From Shewanella sp. 10N.286.48.A6 (GTDB lineage Bacteria > Pseudomonadota > Gammaproteobacteria > Enterobacterales > Shewanellaceae): 64,000 bases of DNA. Positions within the stretch are counted from its first letter, which is position 1, and each line of letters opens with the position of its first letter. A model generated the notes under the pieces. It ran no database searches. It was not told the DNA's origin and saw only the letters and a list, made by a program, of their open reading frames with translations. Below, piece by piece: positions 44,585-54,592 of this stretch. The translations under genes and the position numbers were made by a program. Location of the stretch: assembly GCF_002873135.1 (NCBI RefSeq), contig NZ_MCVI01000021.1, positions 201,579 to 265,578 of the forward strand, given 5' to 3'.

Positions 44585-45652
44585 TTACACCACTGACTTT
44601 ACGCCGGCATTTTCAAAACTAGCCATATCATTGTAGAAGTTCACCGCCGCTTCAATGATTGGCAGTGATAGCGCAGCGCCTGTACCTTCACCTAGTCTAA
44701 ACCCTAATTGCAATAGTGGTTTAGCATCCATTGCGGCGAGCATTTTAATATGGCCTTGCTCATCTGATTGGTGAGCAAAAATTAAGTAATCTTTTACATC
44801 AGGGTGTAATTTAACTGCGGCTAATGCCGCTGCGGTTGCAATAAAGCCATCGATAACCACCAGCATCTTTTTCTCAGCGGCCGCTAAAATAGCGCCTGTC
44901 ATTTGCACAATTTCAAAGCCGCCAACACAGGCAAGTACATTAACCGGATCGGTAAATTTACTTCTATGCAGGTTAAGCGCTACCCCCAATAACTCGGTTT
45001 TAAGGGCAAAGGCACTATCATCAATCCCCGTACCTCGGCCGACACACTCTTTAATATCTAAGCCTAATAATGCGGCCATAATCGCCGCAGCTGACGAGGT
45101 ATTGCCAATGCCCATTTCACCAAGCGCAATCAGGTTACAACCTGAATCATAGTGACGTTGCACCACTTCACTTGCATAGCTAAAGCCATCTTTAACCGCT
45201 AATAAACTCATGGCCGCTTTTTGATGAATTGCTTGAGTGCCATTGCCTAAACGATGCTGAGTAATACGAGGGTCATCAACTGGCTGCAACATGCCGCAAT
45301 CAATCACTTCAAGGTTTAAACCCATTTGACGGCAAAAGACATTAATCGCAGCGCCGCCATTGGCAAAGTTAGCCACCATTTGTTGAGTAACTTCACTGGG
45401 GGCAATCGATACCCCATGAGCAGAAATACCATGATCGCCAGCAAACACCAACATAGCAGGCTTATTAATACTCAACTTATGCCTAATATTGTACTTTGGT
45501 TTCATATTAGCTTGTGGCGTTAGTTGCACTTGCGCAATCTGCATTGCTAGCGTTTCGAGTAACCCTAGCGCCCCTAGCGGCTTAGTTTTCTGATTAATTT
45601 TATGCTGTATTTGATCATCAAATTTATGACTAACTGGATCTACCGCAAACAT
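44585..45652 (-). CDS. cobT: Nicotinate-nucleotide-DMB phosphoribosyltransferase (CobT)
   Basis: Makes alpha-ribazole phosphate from 5,6-dimethylbenzimidazole. Motifs: [55 protein letters not shown] and the C-terminal [15 protein letters not shown], which carries the catalytic Glu. 355 residues, the normal length. It sits between btuC and cobS in the operon. Confidence 0.95.
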   Translation of the reverse strand: MFAVDPVSHKFDDQIQHKINQKTKPLGALGLLETLAMQIAQVQLTPQANMKPKYNIRHKLSINKPAMLVFAGDHGISAHGVSIAPSEVTQQMVANFANGGAAINVFCRQMGLNLEVIDCGMLQPVDDPRITQHRLGNGTQAIHQKAAMSLLAVKDGFSYASEVVQRHYDSGCNLIALGEMGIGNTSSAAAIMAALLGLDIKECVGRGTGIDDSAFALKTELLGVALNLHRSKFTDPVNVLACVGGFEIVQMTGAILAAAEKKMLVVIDGFIATAAALAAVKLHPDVKDYLIFAHQSDEQGHIKMLAAMDAKPLLQLGFRLGEGTGAALSLPIIEAAVNFYNDMASFENAGVKSVV

Positions 45653-45676
45653 CCCTTACTCTCCAAAACTGCAATC

Positions 45677-46819
45677 TCATCGACGATGACGTAATACAAA
45701 AAGAAAAAATACACTACCAATTGCGGCAGTGATAATACCTACCGGCAACTCTTGGTTGCCTAATAAACAACGGGCTAATACATCAATCCATACCATAAAT
45801 ATGCCGCCGACTAATGCCGTCATCATAATAGGTTGTTGCCCAGGATAGAGCAGCCGCACGGTATGAGGGATCATCAAGCCAACAAAGCCAATGCCGCCGC
45901 AACTTGCCACCAGCGTGGCGGTAATTAATGAACACAAAATAAGCATTGCTAAGCGAATTTTGGCGACGTTAACCCCTAAGGAGTGCGCCGTTTCATCCCC
46001 CGCTTGAATGGCTAATACCTGACGCTTAAAAGCTAAAATAATTAATATGCTGCAAACTACCACCACAGATGGGATAACCAGGCCTGCCCAGCTAGCTTTA
46101 GCAAAGCTGCCCAAACTCCAAAATAATACTGAAGCCGCCGCTTGAGGGCTTGAAAAATACAGTACCAAACTGGTTAGCGCGCCGAACATGAAAGAGGTGG
46201 CCACCCCAGACAATAGCATCCGCTCAACTTGGCTAGCACGACCAAAACCAGATAAACCTAATACCAACAGCACAGATAAACTCGAACCAATAAAAGCGCC
46301 AATTGGTAAACTAATGGATGACCAAGACCACCAGGCATCATTACTGAATAAGCCTGAACGTAAAATGGCATTGGCAAGATGACCAGAAGACTCTCCTAAC
46401 CATTGCAGCACTAAGCCTTGGCTGCCAAAAAAGCTCAGCACTAATACCGCCCCAAATGACGCCCCAGAGCTAATACCAAATAAATAGGGATCCGCCAACG
46501 GGTTACGTGTCACCGTTTGCAATACACTGCCCGCAAGCGCCAAACCTGCGCCTGCCACAAAGGCTAAAATAATTCTTGGAAAACGCAGCTCAAACACAAT
46601 CCGCTGCGTTAGTGAATCTGTTTCACCTGTACCTAATGCCAGATTAGCAAACAAGCTAACGACTTGTTCAAAACTGATATTGGCTGCGCCGAAACTTGCC
46701 GCGGCGATTGGAGTAACTAAGGTCACTATGGCAGTAACAAACAGCAGTAGCTTATGCTTAAAACTTAAACTCATCTGCTTTGCTAGCTTCACTGATTGTG
46801 TGGCATCAATGGCTGTCAT
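45677..46819 (-). CDS. btuC: Vitamin B12 ABC permease (BtuC)
   Basis: FecCD-type permease with about ten transmembrane helices. RFPRIILAFVAGAGLALAGSVLQTVTRNPLADPYLFGISSGA and GFVGLMIPHTVRLL are diagnostic of the BtuC/FhuB group. The B12 operon assigns the substrate. The start overlaps btuD by 4 bases (ATGA). An N-terminal tail of about 20 residues extends beyond E. coli BtuC. Confidence 0.9.
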   Translation of the reverse strand: MTAIDATQSVKLAKQMSLSFKHKLLLFVTAIVTLVTPIAAASFGAANISFEQVVSLFANLALGTGETDSLTQRIVFELRFPRIILAFVAGAGLALAGSVLQTVTRNPLADPYLFGISSGASFGAVLVLSFFGSQGLVLQWLGESSGHLANAILRSGLFSNDAWWSWSSISLPIGAFIGSSLSVLLVLGLSGFGRASQVERMLLSGVATSFMFGALTSLVLYFSSPQAAASVLFWSLGSFAKASWAGLVIPSVVVVCSILIILAFKRQVLAIQAGDETAHSLGVNVAKIRLAMLILCSLITATLVASCGGIGFVGLMIPHTVRLLYPGQQPIMMTALVGGIFMVWIDVLARCLLGNQELPVGIITAAIGSVFFLFVLRHRR

Positions 46820-47703
46820 TTATCGCCCTGCCCGTGGTTTGATTGGCCATGTTTTTGTTCAGAGCTTGGATATGCGTTTTGCTGCGAGCTTTGACAAGTG
46901 TTTTGATTAGCATTGTCATAATGACTTTGATAACCATAAAAGTAGGTAATTAACGGTTTACCGTGCTGTGGGTGACTTGATATTTGGCAGCAAACATCAA
47001 ACACGTTCCCCAAAATGGTTTCTGTTAATACTTCATCAGGTAAACCTTGAGCGATGCACTTTCCTTGATCAAGTAACAGCAATCTATCGCACATTGCGCT
47101 GGCTAAATTAAGATCGTGAATAGAGGCAATCACGCTAATGCCAAGTTGCCTAACCAACTCAAGAATTTGGATTTGATAGCGAATATCTAAATGATTAGTC
47201 GGCTCATCAAGGATCAATAACTGCGGCTTTTGCACGATAGCCCGTGCAATTAATGCCCGCTGTTTTTCACCGCCAGATAACTGCTCATATTGCTGCAAGG
47301 CTTTGTGCTCAAGACCCACTTTAGCCAGCGCCTTGGCAATATCATCTGCATCTGCTTGGGTATTGGTTTCAAAAAGGCCTTTATGGGGCGTTAAGCCCAT
47401 AGAAACCAGTTGATGGGTGGTCATATCAAAATAATGGGGTGACTCTTGCTGCACTACGGCAACCTTAGTGGCCAATTGTTTATGAGAAAAACCATTAATA
47501 TTGTCGCCAAATAAGCTGATTTTGCCAGCATCAGGGGTGATATAGCGATACAAGCAGCGCAGTAAGCTGGATTTACCCGCACCATTAGGGCCAATAAGCC
47601 CTAGCATTTCACCACGTTGCAAGGCAAAACTGACTTGAGAAAGGATCTCATTGTCTGCAACTGACCAGCTTAGCTGATCAACTGTTAATGCCGCAGTAGT
47701 CAA
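46816..47703 (-). CDS. btuD: Vitamin B12 ABC transporter ATPase (BtuD)
   Basis: First enzyme-encoding gene of the riboswitch-controlled operon. Walker A GLIGPNGAGKSSL, signature LSGGEKQRALIARAI, Walker B LLILDEPTNHLD and switch His in ASIHDLNLA are intact. I place the start at the TTG 47703 because AGGGG lies seven bases upstream and the TTG overlaps the stop of the small ORF (TTGA). A TTG at 47727 is the next option; no ATG is available in the early region. The C-terminal 40 residues are Gln/Asn/Ser-rich and not part of the fold. Confidence 0.88.
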   Translation of the reverse strand: MTTAALTVDQLSWSVADNEILSQVSFALQRGEMLGLIGPNGAGKSSLLRCLYRYITPDAGKISLFGDNINGFSHKQLATKVAVVQQESPHYFDMTTHQLVSMGLTPHKGLFETNTQADADDIAKALAKVGLEHKALQQYEQLSGGEKQRALIARAIVQKPQLLILDEPTNHLDIRYQIQILELVRQLGISVIASIHDLNLASAMCDRLLLLDQGKCIAQGLPDEVLTETILGNVFDVCCQISSHPQHGKPLITYFYGYQSHYDNANQNTCQSSQQNAYPSSEQKHGQSNHGQGDK

Positions 47704-47768
47704 GATACTACCCCTGCGGTTATCCAAGAGGCATGTTTAGCCACATCTGGGGTTTTAATACTGATCAC
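47700..47768 (-). CDS. Candidate 22-codon leader ORF coupled to btuD
   Basis: A GTG start with GGAG nine bases upstream, 22 codons (MISIKTPDVAKH...AGVVS) and a TGA that overlaps the btuD TTG. It lies between the B12 riboswitch and btuD. The product resembles nothing I know. The ribosome site and stop/start overlap suggest translation matters more than the peptide. An alternative is that it is an incidental frame. Confidence 0.45.
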   Translation of the reverse strand: MISIKTPDVAKHASWITAGVVS

Positions 47769-47834
47769 GATACAAACTCCGCCTGAGTTACCCGCTCAAG
47801 TTGTTGTTAGGTGCTGCTAATTCAGCAAGAAAAA

Positions 47835-48000
47835 CTAAGCTAGGTATCTGACTTAATGGCATTCATTAATCACTTATCTTACAAGTGATGAGATGCTATT
47901 TTACAGTTGCGGGTACAGTTCGAGCTAAACAGCATTTAGGCTAGTTCTCGATTCCCTACTCATTTAGCGAACCGCTTGATACTGGTGTTGCTTAAAGCAT
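47835..48000 (-). ncRNA. Cobalamin (B12) riboswitch
   Basis: On the minus strand the leader shows the family landmarks in order: TAGGGAATCGAG, the paired AACTGTACCCGCAACTGT block (compare the consensus CTGNCCCGCAACTG), GAATGCCATTAAG (compare GCCACTG) and the 3' B12 box AGTCAGATACCTAGC (consensus AGYCMGGAGACCTGCC). Ends are approximate. It is upstream of btuD and should repress the btuD-btuC-cobTSUQO operon when adenosylcobalamin is plentiful. A hairpin (TTGAG and CTCAG around CGGGTAA) near the small ORF suggests control of translation. Confidence 0.88.
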
Positions 48001-48131
48001 TTCACACAAGCACTCAACTGCAGCTAAATTGACTTAATTTGAAATTTTATTGCACTTAATAAATGCGGCTTATATTGTACGGTATATCTGCCTAAGTGAA
48101 GTTAGTTTTTTCTGCTAATTTTAGGCTAAAA

Positions 48132-48833
48132 CTAATTATTCCAGTTTAAACGATAGACGGGTTTAGTCGATTTATCATCAGCTTCAGGCCAAAACACATC
48201 AATGGTTACCGTCGCGGCATAATCTATATTCAGTTGTCCATATAGCCCTTTACAGCGCTCAAGCCCTAACACCAAAGCGATAATATGACGGATAACTCCA
48301 CCGTGAGTCACTACCAGAGCAGTGGCTGATGCTGTTGCCTTAGCACTATTAGCCTCAGCAGTATGAGCTTCAGCCAAGTTGTAAGCTTGCAAGGTTATTT
48401 GCGCAAAAGCCTGCGCCACCCTTTGTTCAAATTCAGCCATGGGCTCAGCTTGGGGCGCGCCATGCTCCCAAGGGTTATCCCAATAGGCATCTAACGCTTT
48501 AGCGCTATGCTGATAAAGCTCTGCAAAGCTTTTTCCGTCCCACAAGCCAAAATCAATTTCCTGTAATTGAGACATTATCTCAACCTGTAAAGCTAAATCA
48601 GCACTCACTTGGTTTAACTGCTGCGCTAATTCAGCGGCAAACGCATGGCAGCGCACCAAAGGCGAACTGTATAGCTGCAGTGATGGCAAACAACCTAGTA
48701 GCCCTAGCTTAGCCGCACTCTGGTGCATGTTCGTTAGCCCCAAATCAGTTAGCGCCACATCGGTTTTACCCCGCAAAATACTGTCGCCCTCACATTGGCC
48801 ATGGCGTAACAATATTATCTTAGCTTGCTTCAT
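48132..48833 (-). CDS. cobC: Alpha-ribazole phosphatase (CobC), histidine phosphatase family
   Basis: Dephosphorylates alpha-ribazole 5'-phosphate in the nucleotide-loop pathway. The phospho-His motif LLRHGQCEGD is at the N terminus, LYSSPLVRCHAFAAEL follows, and the second catalytic His is in VVTHGGVIRHI. An Ala/Thr/Glu-rich insert (about 150-172) lies before the last motif. It is upstream of the riboswitch on the same strand, so it probably has its own promoter. The pathway assignment rests on the neighbours; the fold alone would allow other phosphatases. Confidence 0.85.
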   Translation of the reverse strand: MKQAKIILLRHGQCEGDSILRGKTDVALTDLGLTNMHQSAAKLGLLGCLPSLQLYSSPLVRCHAFAAELAQQLNQVSADLALQVEIMSQLQEIDFGLWDGKSFAELYQHSAKALDAYWDNPWEHGAPQAEPMAEFEQRVAQAFAQITLQAYNLAEAHTAEANSAKATASATALVVTHGGVIRHIIALVLGLERCKGLYGQLNIDYAATVTIDVFWPEADDKSTKPVYRLNWNN

Positions 48834-48921
48834 CTAAGGAGACTCCATCGGCCGTTTCAATTGGCTTATGTTTTTAGTGTGAGCAATGGGCTTGCTCTTA
48901 CAATCTATTTAAACGTATTAT

Positions 48922-48945
48922 GGACGTCTATACGTTTAAATGTCC
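48922..48945. promoter_or_regulatory. Candidate MetJ operator (tandem met boxes)
   Basis: Three adjoining 8-mers, GGACGTCT, ATACGTTT and AAATGTCC, match the met-box consensus AGACGTCT at 7, 6 and 5 of 8 positions. MetJ binds two or more tandem boxes. The site lies 186 bases before metH and 89 bases before the divergent cobC start, so it could serve both. Confidence 0.6.
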
Positions 48946-49130
48946 AAACAAAATATTTTAAGATGAATTTTATTACAGGGGATTTCGCATTATTCTGCCC
49001 TATAAAAGCATAAATAAAGGTATGCTTATTTCATCTTAAACCGTTAACACAATCCACTAACTACTTAAGTTAGCGTGTTATTTAACGCTCGATTAAGTGA
49101 TTAGCATAAAAGCAATTAAGGTAATACGTT

Positions 49131-52100
49131 ATGGCGAAGTCGACTTCCTACAGTCAGGTACTTGAACAACTTACAAATACGCTAAAACAGCGCATAGTTA
49201 TCCTCGATGGTGCCATGGGCACAATGATTCAAGACTACAAACTGGAAGAAGCCGACTATCGTGGTGAGCGTTTTAAAGACTGGCACTGTGACGTAAAAGG
49301 CAACAACGACATGTTGGTGCTAAGCCAACGCCAAATCATTAAAGATATCCACACTAAATACCTGTTAGCGGGTGCTGACATTATTGAAACCAATACCTTT
49401 AATGCCACCACGATTGCTATGGCCGATTACGACATGCAGTCGTTGTCAGCAGAAATTAACCTTGAAGGCGCCAAAGTTGCCCGTGAAGCCGCTGATGACG
49501 TTACTGCGCAAACGGGTATTAAACGCTATGTTGCAGGGGTGCTTGGGCCAACCAACCGCACTTGCTCTATCAGCCCAGATGTAAACGACCCCAGTTTTCG
49601 TAATATCACTTTTGATCAATTAGTCGAAGCCTATGTTGAATCAACCCGTGCATTAATTGATGGCGGCGCAGATATCATCATGGTCGAAACCATCTTTGAT
49701 ACCCTCAACGCCAAAGCCGCATTATTTGCCATCGAATTAGTGTTTGATCAAATTGGTGATCGGCTACCTGTAATGATTTCAGGCACCATTACTGATGCTT
49801 CAGGTCGTACCCTAACAGGGCAAACCACCGAAGGCTTTTACAACTCACTGCGCCATATCAAACCATTATCCATTGGCCTTAACTGCGCCCTTGGCCCAAA
49901 AGAGTTGCGTCCCTACGTTGAAGAGTTATCACGGATTGCAGAATGTTATGTTTCTGCCCACCCTAACGCTGGCTTACCTAATGAGTTTGGTGGTTACGAT
50001 GAAACCCCAGAAGAAATGGCCGAAGTGATCAGTGATTGGGCACGGGAAGGCATGCTCAATATTGTGGGTGGCTGTTGTGGTAGTACACCCGCGCACATTA
50101 GCGTTATTCGCGATGCCGTTATCAGCCATGAGCCACGTGTCATACCTGATATTCCCGTTGCCTGTCGCTTATCAGGGCTTGAGCCATTAACCATTGATGG
50201 CAACTCATTATTTGTTAACGTCGGCGAGCGTGCCAACGTCACAGGTTCAGCCAAGTTCCTGCGGTTAATCAAAGAAGAAAAGTTTGAAGAAGCCCTAGAT
50301 GTCGTGCGCGAGCAAGTTGAAAACGGCGCACAAATCATCGATGTCAACATGGATGAAGGTATGCTTGATGGCGCAGAGTCGATGAAAAAGTTCTTGAACT
50401 TAATCGCCTCAGAGCCTGATATTTCCCGCGTGCCTATTATGATTGACTCATCAAAATGGGACGTCATTGAAGCAGGCCTTAAATGCGTTCAAGGCAAGTC
50501 GATTGTTAACTCCATTTCGATGAAAGAAGGTGAACAAGCCTTTATTCAGCAAGCCACCTTAGTGAAACGCTATGGCGCAGCCGCTATTGTGATGGCATTT
50601 GATGAAGATGGCCAAGCCGATACCCGCGCCCGTAAAACCGAAATCTGTACCCGCGCCTATCGCATACTGGTTGATGTGGTTGGCTTTGCCCCAGAAGACA
50701 TCATTTTCGACCCGAATATATTTGCCATTGCCACCGGCATTGACGAGCACGATAACTACGCCGTCGATTTTATTGAGTCCATTAAAGACATTAAAGCCAC
50801 TCTACCCCATGCAATGATTTCTGGCGGTGTGTCAAACGTCTCGTTCTCGTTTCGTGGTAACAACCCAGTCCGCGAAGCCATTCATGCGGTGTTTTTATAC
50901 CACGCGATTCAAGCGGGCATGGACATGGGTATCGTTAACGCAGGTCAGTTAGCCATATTTGATGACATCGACAAAGACTTAAAAGAAAAAGTCGAAAATG
51001 TGGTACTGAATTTACCTTGCCCCGTTGCCGACTCAAGCAATACTGAGCAACTACTAGATGTTGCTGAGCGTTTTCGTGGTGACGGCAAACAAGTGGCTAA
51101 AAAGGAAGACTTAGCTTGGCGTAGTCTGCCCGTTAATGAGCGCTTATCCCACGCCTTAGTGAAAGGCATTACTGAGTTTATCGACCAAGACACCGAAGAA
51201 GCGCGCGCCGCTGCCACCCGCCCACTTGATGTGATTGAAGGGCCATTAATGGATGGGATGAATGTGGTCGGTGACTTATTTGGCTCAGGCAAAATGTTTC
51301 TGCCGCAAGTCGTTAAATCGGCTAGGGTAATGAAAAAAGCCGTGGCTTATTTAAACCCATACATTGAAGCGGAAAAAGTTGAAGGTCAATCAAACGGTAA
51401 AATTTTAATGGTTACCGTAAAAGGTGACGTGCACGATATCGGTAAAAACATTGTCGGCGTGGTGCTAGCCTGTAACGGCTTTGAAGTGTTCGACCTAGGC
51501 GTCATGGTGTCAGTTGAAAAAATCCTCGAAGCCGTAAAAGAGCACAATATTGATATTATTGGTATGTCAGGGCTTATTACCCCAAGCCTTGATGAAATGG
51601 TACATAACGTCAAAACCTTCCACCGAGAAGGGTTAACCATTCCGGCGATTATTGGTGGTGCAACCTGCTCGAAAATTCATACCGCAGTAAAAATTGCCCC
51701 ACATTATCCACATGGTGCAATTTACATTGCCGATGCCTCGCGCGCAGTGCCTATGGTGTCAAAACTGGTAAATAACGACACTCGCCAGCCCACCATTGAT
51801 GCAACCTATGCTGAATACGACATCATGCGTGAAAAGCGGTTATCACAAACCAAACGCAAAACCATAGTGTCAATTGACGCTGCCCGTGAAAACCGCTGTA
51901 AACACGATTGGGATAACTACACCCCATTTAAACCGAACAAATTGGGCCGCCAAGTATTTGATGATTACCCACTAGAAGATCTAGTGGATCGCATCGATTG
52001 GACGCCGTTTTTCAGAAGCTGGGAGCTGCATGGTCACTTCCCTGAAATTTTAGATGATAAAATTGTCGGTGAAGAAGCCCGTAAGCTCTATGCCGATGGT

Positions 52101-52847
52101 AAAGCCATGCTTGCAACCATCATCAGTGAAAAATGGCTTACTGCCAAAGCGGTCATTGGCTTATTCCCTGCCAATACCGTCAACCATGACGACATTGAGC
52201 TATACACAGATGAAACACGCACCACGGTTGAAATGACCACCCATCACTTGCGGATGCAGCTTGAACGTGTGGGCAATGACAACTTCTGCCTAGCTGATTT
52301 TGTAGCGCCAAAAGACTCAGGCGTCGCCGACTACATGGGCGGCTTTGCTGTCACCGCAGGCCACGGCATTGATGAACATGTGGCACGTTTTGAAGCCAAC
52401 CATGATGACTACAACGCCATTATGCTTAAGTGCCTAGCCGACCGTTTAGCTGAAGCCTTTGCAGAGCGTATGCATGAACGGGTACGAAAAGAGTTTTGGG
52501 GTTACGCTGCAGATGAAGTATTGGATAACGAAGCCCTTATTCGTGAAAAATACAAAGGCATTCGCCCAGCACCTGGTTACCCAGCCTGTCCTGATCATAC
52601 TGAAAAAGGCTTGTTATGGGATTTACTAAAACCCGATGAAACGATTGACCTTAATATCACTGAAAGCTTTGCCATGTTCCCAACTGCCGCAGTATCAGGC
52701 TGGTACTTTGCTCATCCGAAATCACGTTACTTTGGGGTGACCAATATTGGAAAAGATCAAGTTGAGGATTATGCTGAGCGTAAGGGAATGACATTGGCAG
52801 AAGCAGAGAAGTGGTTATCACCAGTGTTGGACTATGATCCTGAGTAA
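49131..52847 (+). CDS. metH: Cobalamin-dependent methionine synthase MetH
   Basis: Transfers methyl from 5-methyltetrahydrofolate to homocysteine through methylcobalamin. 1238 residues, full length. The domain order is: homocysteine domain (about 15-335; zinc Cys in GLNCALG and GGCCGSTP), pterin-binding domain (about 360-620; [14 protein letters not shown]), cap and B12-binding domain (about 660-900; cobalamin-ligand His768 in DVHDIGKN), and the SAM-dependent reactivation domain (about 930-1238; [22 protein letters not shown]). A terminator follows. Candidate MetJ boxes lie upstream. Its cofactor demand explains the neighbouring B12 operon. Confidence 0.97.
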   Translation: MAKSTSYSQVLEQLTNTLKQRIVILDGAMGTMIQDYKLEEADYRGERFKDWHCDVKGNNDMLVLSQRQIIKDIHTKYLLAGADIIETNTFNATTIAMADYDMQSLSAEINLEGAKVAREAADDVTAQTGIKRYVAGVLGPTNRTCSISPDVNDPSFRNITFDQLVEAYVESTRALIDGGADIIMVETIFDTLNAKAALFAIELVFDQIGDRLPVMISGTITDASGRTLTGQTTEGFYNSLRHIKPLSIGLNCALGPKELRPYVEELSRIAECYVSAHPNAGLPNEFGGYDETPEEMAEVISDWAREGMLNIVGGCCGSTPAHISVIRDAVISHEPRVIPDIPVACRLSGLEPLTIDGNSLFVNVGERANVTGSAKFLRLIKEEKFEEALDVVREQVENGAQIIDVNMDEGMLDGAESMKKFLNLIASEPDISRVPIMIDSSKWDVIEAGLKCVQGKSIVNSISMKEGEQAFIQQATLVKRYGAAAIVMAFDEDGQADTRARKTEICTRAYRILVDVVGFAPEDIIFDPNIFAIATGIDEHDNYAVDFIESIKDIKATLPHAMISGGVSNVSFSFRGNNPVREAIHAVFLYHAIQAGMDMGIVNAGQLAIFDDIDKDLKEKVENVVLNLPCPVADSSNTEQLLDVAERFRGDGKQVAKKEDLAWRSLPVNERLSHALVKGITEFIDQDTEEARAAATRPLDVIEGPLMDGMNVVGDLFGSGKMFLPQVVKSARVMKKAVAYLNPYIEAEKVEGQSNGKILMVTVKGDVHDIGKNIVGVVLACNGFEVFDLGVMVSVEKILEAVKEHNIDIIGMSGLITPSLDEMVHNVKTFHREGLTIPAIIGGATCSKIHTAVKIAPHYPHGAIYIADASRAVPMVSKLVNNDTRQPTIDATYAEYDIMREKRLSQTKRKTIVSIDAARENRCKHDWDNYTPFKPNKLGRQVFDDYPLEDLVDRIDWTPFFRSWELHGHFPEILDDKIVGEEARKLYADGKAMLATIISEKWLTAKAVIGLFPANTVNHDDIELYTDETRTTVEMTTHHLRMQLERVGNDNFCLADFVAPKDSGVADYMGGFAVTAGHGIDEHVARFEANHDDYNAIMLKCLADRLAEAFAERMHERVRKEFWGYAADEVLDNEALIREKYKGIRPAPGYPACPDHTEKGLLWDLLKPDETIDLNITESFAMFPTAAVSGWYFAHPKSRYFGVTNIGKDQVEDYAERKGMTLAEAEKWLSPVLDYDPE

Positions 52848-52916
52848 GAGTGACCCTGAATAGAGAGTGATCCAGAGTAATCATTGATTACTCTATTTCC
52901 AAACTACGTTTGGATT

Positions 52917-52945
52917 AAAAATGTGGCCACTAGGCCACATTTTTT
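52917..52945 (+). terminator. Rho-independent terminator of metH
   Basis: A 12-bp stem (AAAAATGTGGCC with complement), a 4-base loop and T6. A second perfect 10-bp hairpin (AGAGTAATCA) lies at 52874-52894. The terminator's right arm joins the dispersed repeat that starts at 52933. Confidence 0.85.
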
Positions 52946-53247
52946 ATACCTGGCGTTTAGCCTTTAAGGTATCGGCTATTATTCTAAAATCGCACCTTCA
53001 TGGTTATCAATTGCCTGCCGCAGGCTTTCGTGCAAGCACAGCTGTGACACGCTGCACTCTTTATATAAGTCAAAAGGTCCCTGAAAGCTCGGCCATGACG
53101 AATAACATCCTTGTTAAACGGCCAGTTCGGCATCCATGCCGCTCGCTCAGAACGTTTCACACTGTGAAACTTCGCCATATCATGGACGGTCACAGCCGCG
53201 CTTACACCTGATATTCAATCTCTTCGATTTGGGTTTATTTGTGGCGA
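52933..53247. repeat. Dispersed intergenic repeat, copy A
   Basis: About 315 bp closely similar along its length to 58600-58895, in the same orientation. It carries conserved short hairpins: GCCTGCCGCAGGC (13 bases) and GTTTCACACTGTGAAAC (53154-53170). An open frame on the minus strand (52984-53193) is conserved between copies, but it has no ribosome site or known domain. Confidence 0.85.
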
Positions 53248-53255
53248 TTGAGTAT

Positions 53256-54332
53256 TTACTTTGATTCTGACCCAACATATTCAGTTACGTAGTCAGAAAA
53301 CGGTATTACTTCAACACCTATCATTTTTGAAAGGTATTCTTCGAAAAATACCCGATGAGATGCACCTACAATAATGACAATTCGTCCGCCAATCTCACTC
53401 GCAACCACTCTCATGATGTGAGACACCATATTTAGGTTTCTAACTTCCCATAAAGCAACTCTAGCTAACGCAGGTTCAACATCTAAATCTTTATCAACAA
53501 ACATACTCCACTCTTGCCCAATAACTTGAGAGCTTTGTTCAGGGCTATTCAACCAAAGGTATAAAGGCAGCCAATCCCCTGTTTGTATTGCGTGTTTTTG
53601 CAAAGCTTGAGATTTAGTTATAAACGTACTTTTTTGAAGTTCATTTCCTGCTTGGGATTTACTATAAGATGGCATTAACCTTTTAACCATGTCTTGATAC
53701 ATATCTTTATCAAGATGGTCATCAATAGGGTAGATCGTATTTATGCCCTCACTTAAAGCTAAGTTAATTGCGATATTGAGTGTTTCATTATTTTTTGTAG
53801 CACGCGCATTAAGATAGGCTTTTAAATCTGAGGACAATTGAGAAGTGTCATTTTCTGTTAATTTTAACCAGTGTAGTGTTGCTGTATCAGGGTAGTAGCC
53901 TGCAATAGATAGTCTTATAAGTTCGATTCGCTTTTCATCGGACAAATTATTTACTATTTCAAACTGTTTCATTTTCTGTATTGCTTCAGTGGCAGAAAGT
54001 CCTAATGATGATTGTTCTTTTTTTGCGATACTAAGTAGTTCATCACCCACAAAGCTTGTTAAAGTTTCATGATATTCAACAGAGCCATTAAGCATTGTAA
54101 AAATATCTTCACCTCGAAGTGATTCGACTGCAATAGCTGTTGGTTTAAATTTACCTAAATAACCTCTAATTTCAGACAGGTCGATCTCTTCTTTAATACT
54201 TTTTAAATGCATCGTTCCTAAGACCATTACCTCAGTCTTCTGTTTAACACGTGCATTTAGACTTTGTATACCTTGCTGTGCATTTACCAAGCTAGGTAAT
54301 AAAACCAGAGCTGCAAAAATGACTCTTATCAT
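53256..54332 (-). CDS. TraB/TIKI-superfamily exported protein (DUF5694-like)
   Basis: A 358-residue protein with a signal peptide (about 1-18, cleavage near VNA-QQ). The superfamily features are VMVLGTMHLKS near the start, a Glu in AIAVESLRGED, and the C-terminal pair of motifs VRNLNMVSHIMRV and IVIIVGASHRVFFEEYL (catalytic-type His). Related folds include TIKI/TraB/ChaN-type metallo-hydrolases. The last residues (YVGSESK) are encoded by a short sequence that also occurs elsewhere (57480-57500), so the natural C terminus may have been changed. AT-rich, and isolated from other genes. Confidence 0.6.
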   Translation of the reverse strand: MIRVIFAALVLLPSLVNAQQGIQSLNARVKQKTEVMVLGTMHLKSIKEEIDLSEIRGYLGKFKPTAIAVESLRGEDIFTMLNGSVEYHETLTSFVGDELLSIAKKEQSSLGLSATEAIQKMKQFEIVNNLSDEKRIELIRLSIAGYYPDTATLHWLKLTENDTSQLSSDLKAYLNARATKNNETLNIAINLALSEGINTIYPIDDHLDKDMYQDMVKRLMPSYSKSQAGNELQKSTFITKSQALQKHAIQTGDWLPLYLWLNSPEQSSQVIGQEWSMFVDKDLDVEPALARVALWEVRNLNMVSHIMRVVASEIGGRIVIIVGASHRVFFEEYLSKMIGVEVIPFSDYVTEYVGSESK

Positions 54333-54461
54333 TCTGTTATCCTTAACCTTCGACTCACTCTAATAATGAAAAAAGAACATACCATAATAGAAAAACATTA
54401 CAATTTTTAATAACTTATCTTTCATTGGGATATACTTTTATTATTATCTACAACAATACTT

Positions 54462-54498
54462 AACATGCCACCCATTATTAAAAAGTATTGGAGACTGC
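54462..54498. repeat. 37-bp direct repeat, left copy (SecA-like locus)
   Basis: Exact 37-base match to 57423-57459, beginning AACATGCCACCCATTATTAA. Weaker similarity continues for about 35 bases to 54533. Confidence 0.92.
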
Positions 54499-54592
54499 GG
54501 CGGTGTTTGAGTTTGTATACTCTGACGTAAAATATTCATTTTCCCCAACATGTTCCTACAATCGAAGTTAGTTTCTCTACCTCCAATAAATT

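Noticed and set aside
52984..53193. Minus-strand open frame conserved between repeat copies (also 58650-58901)
   Set aside because: The frame is shared because the repeat DNA is shared; no ribosome site or recognised domain is present, and the length differs between copies.
52921..53211. A 96-codon plus-strand open frame after metH
   Set aside because: It runs through the metH terminator and repeat copy A and has no ribosome site.
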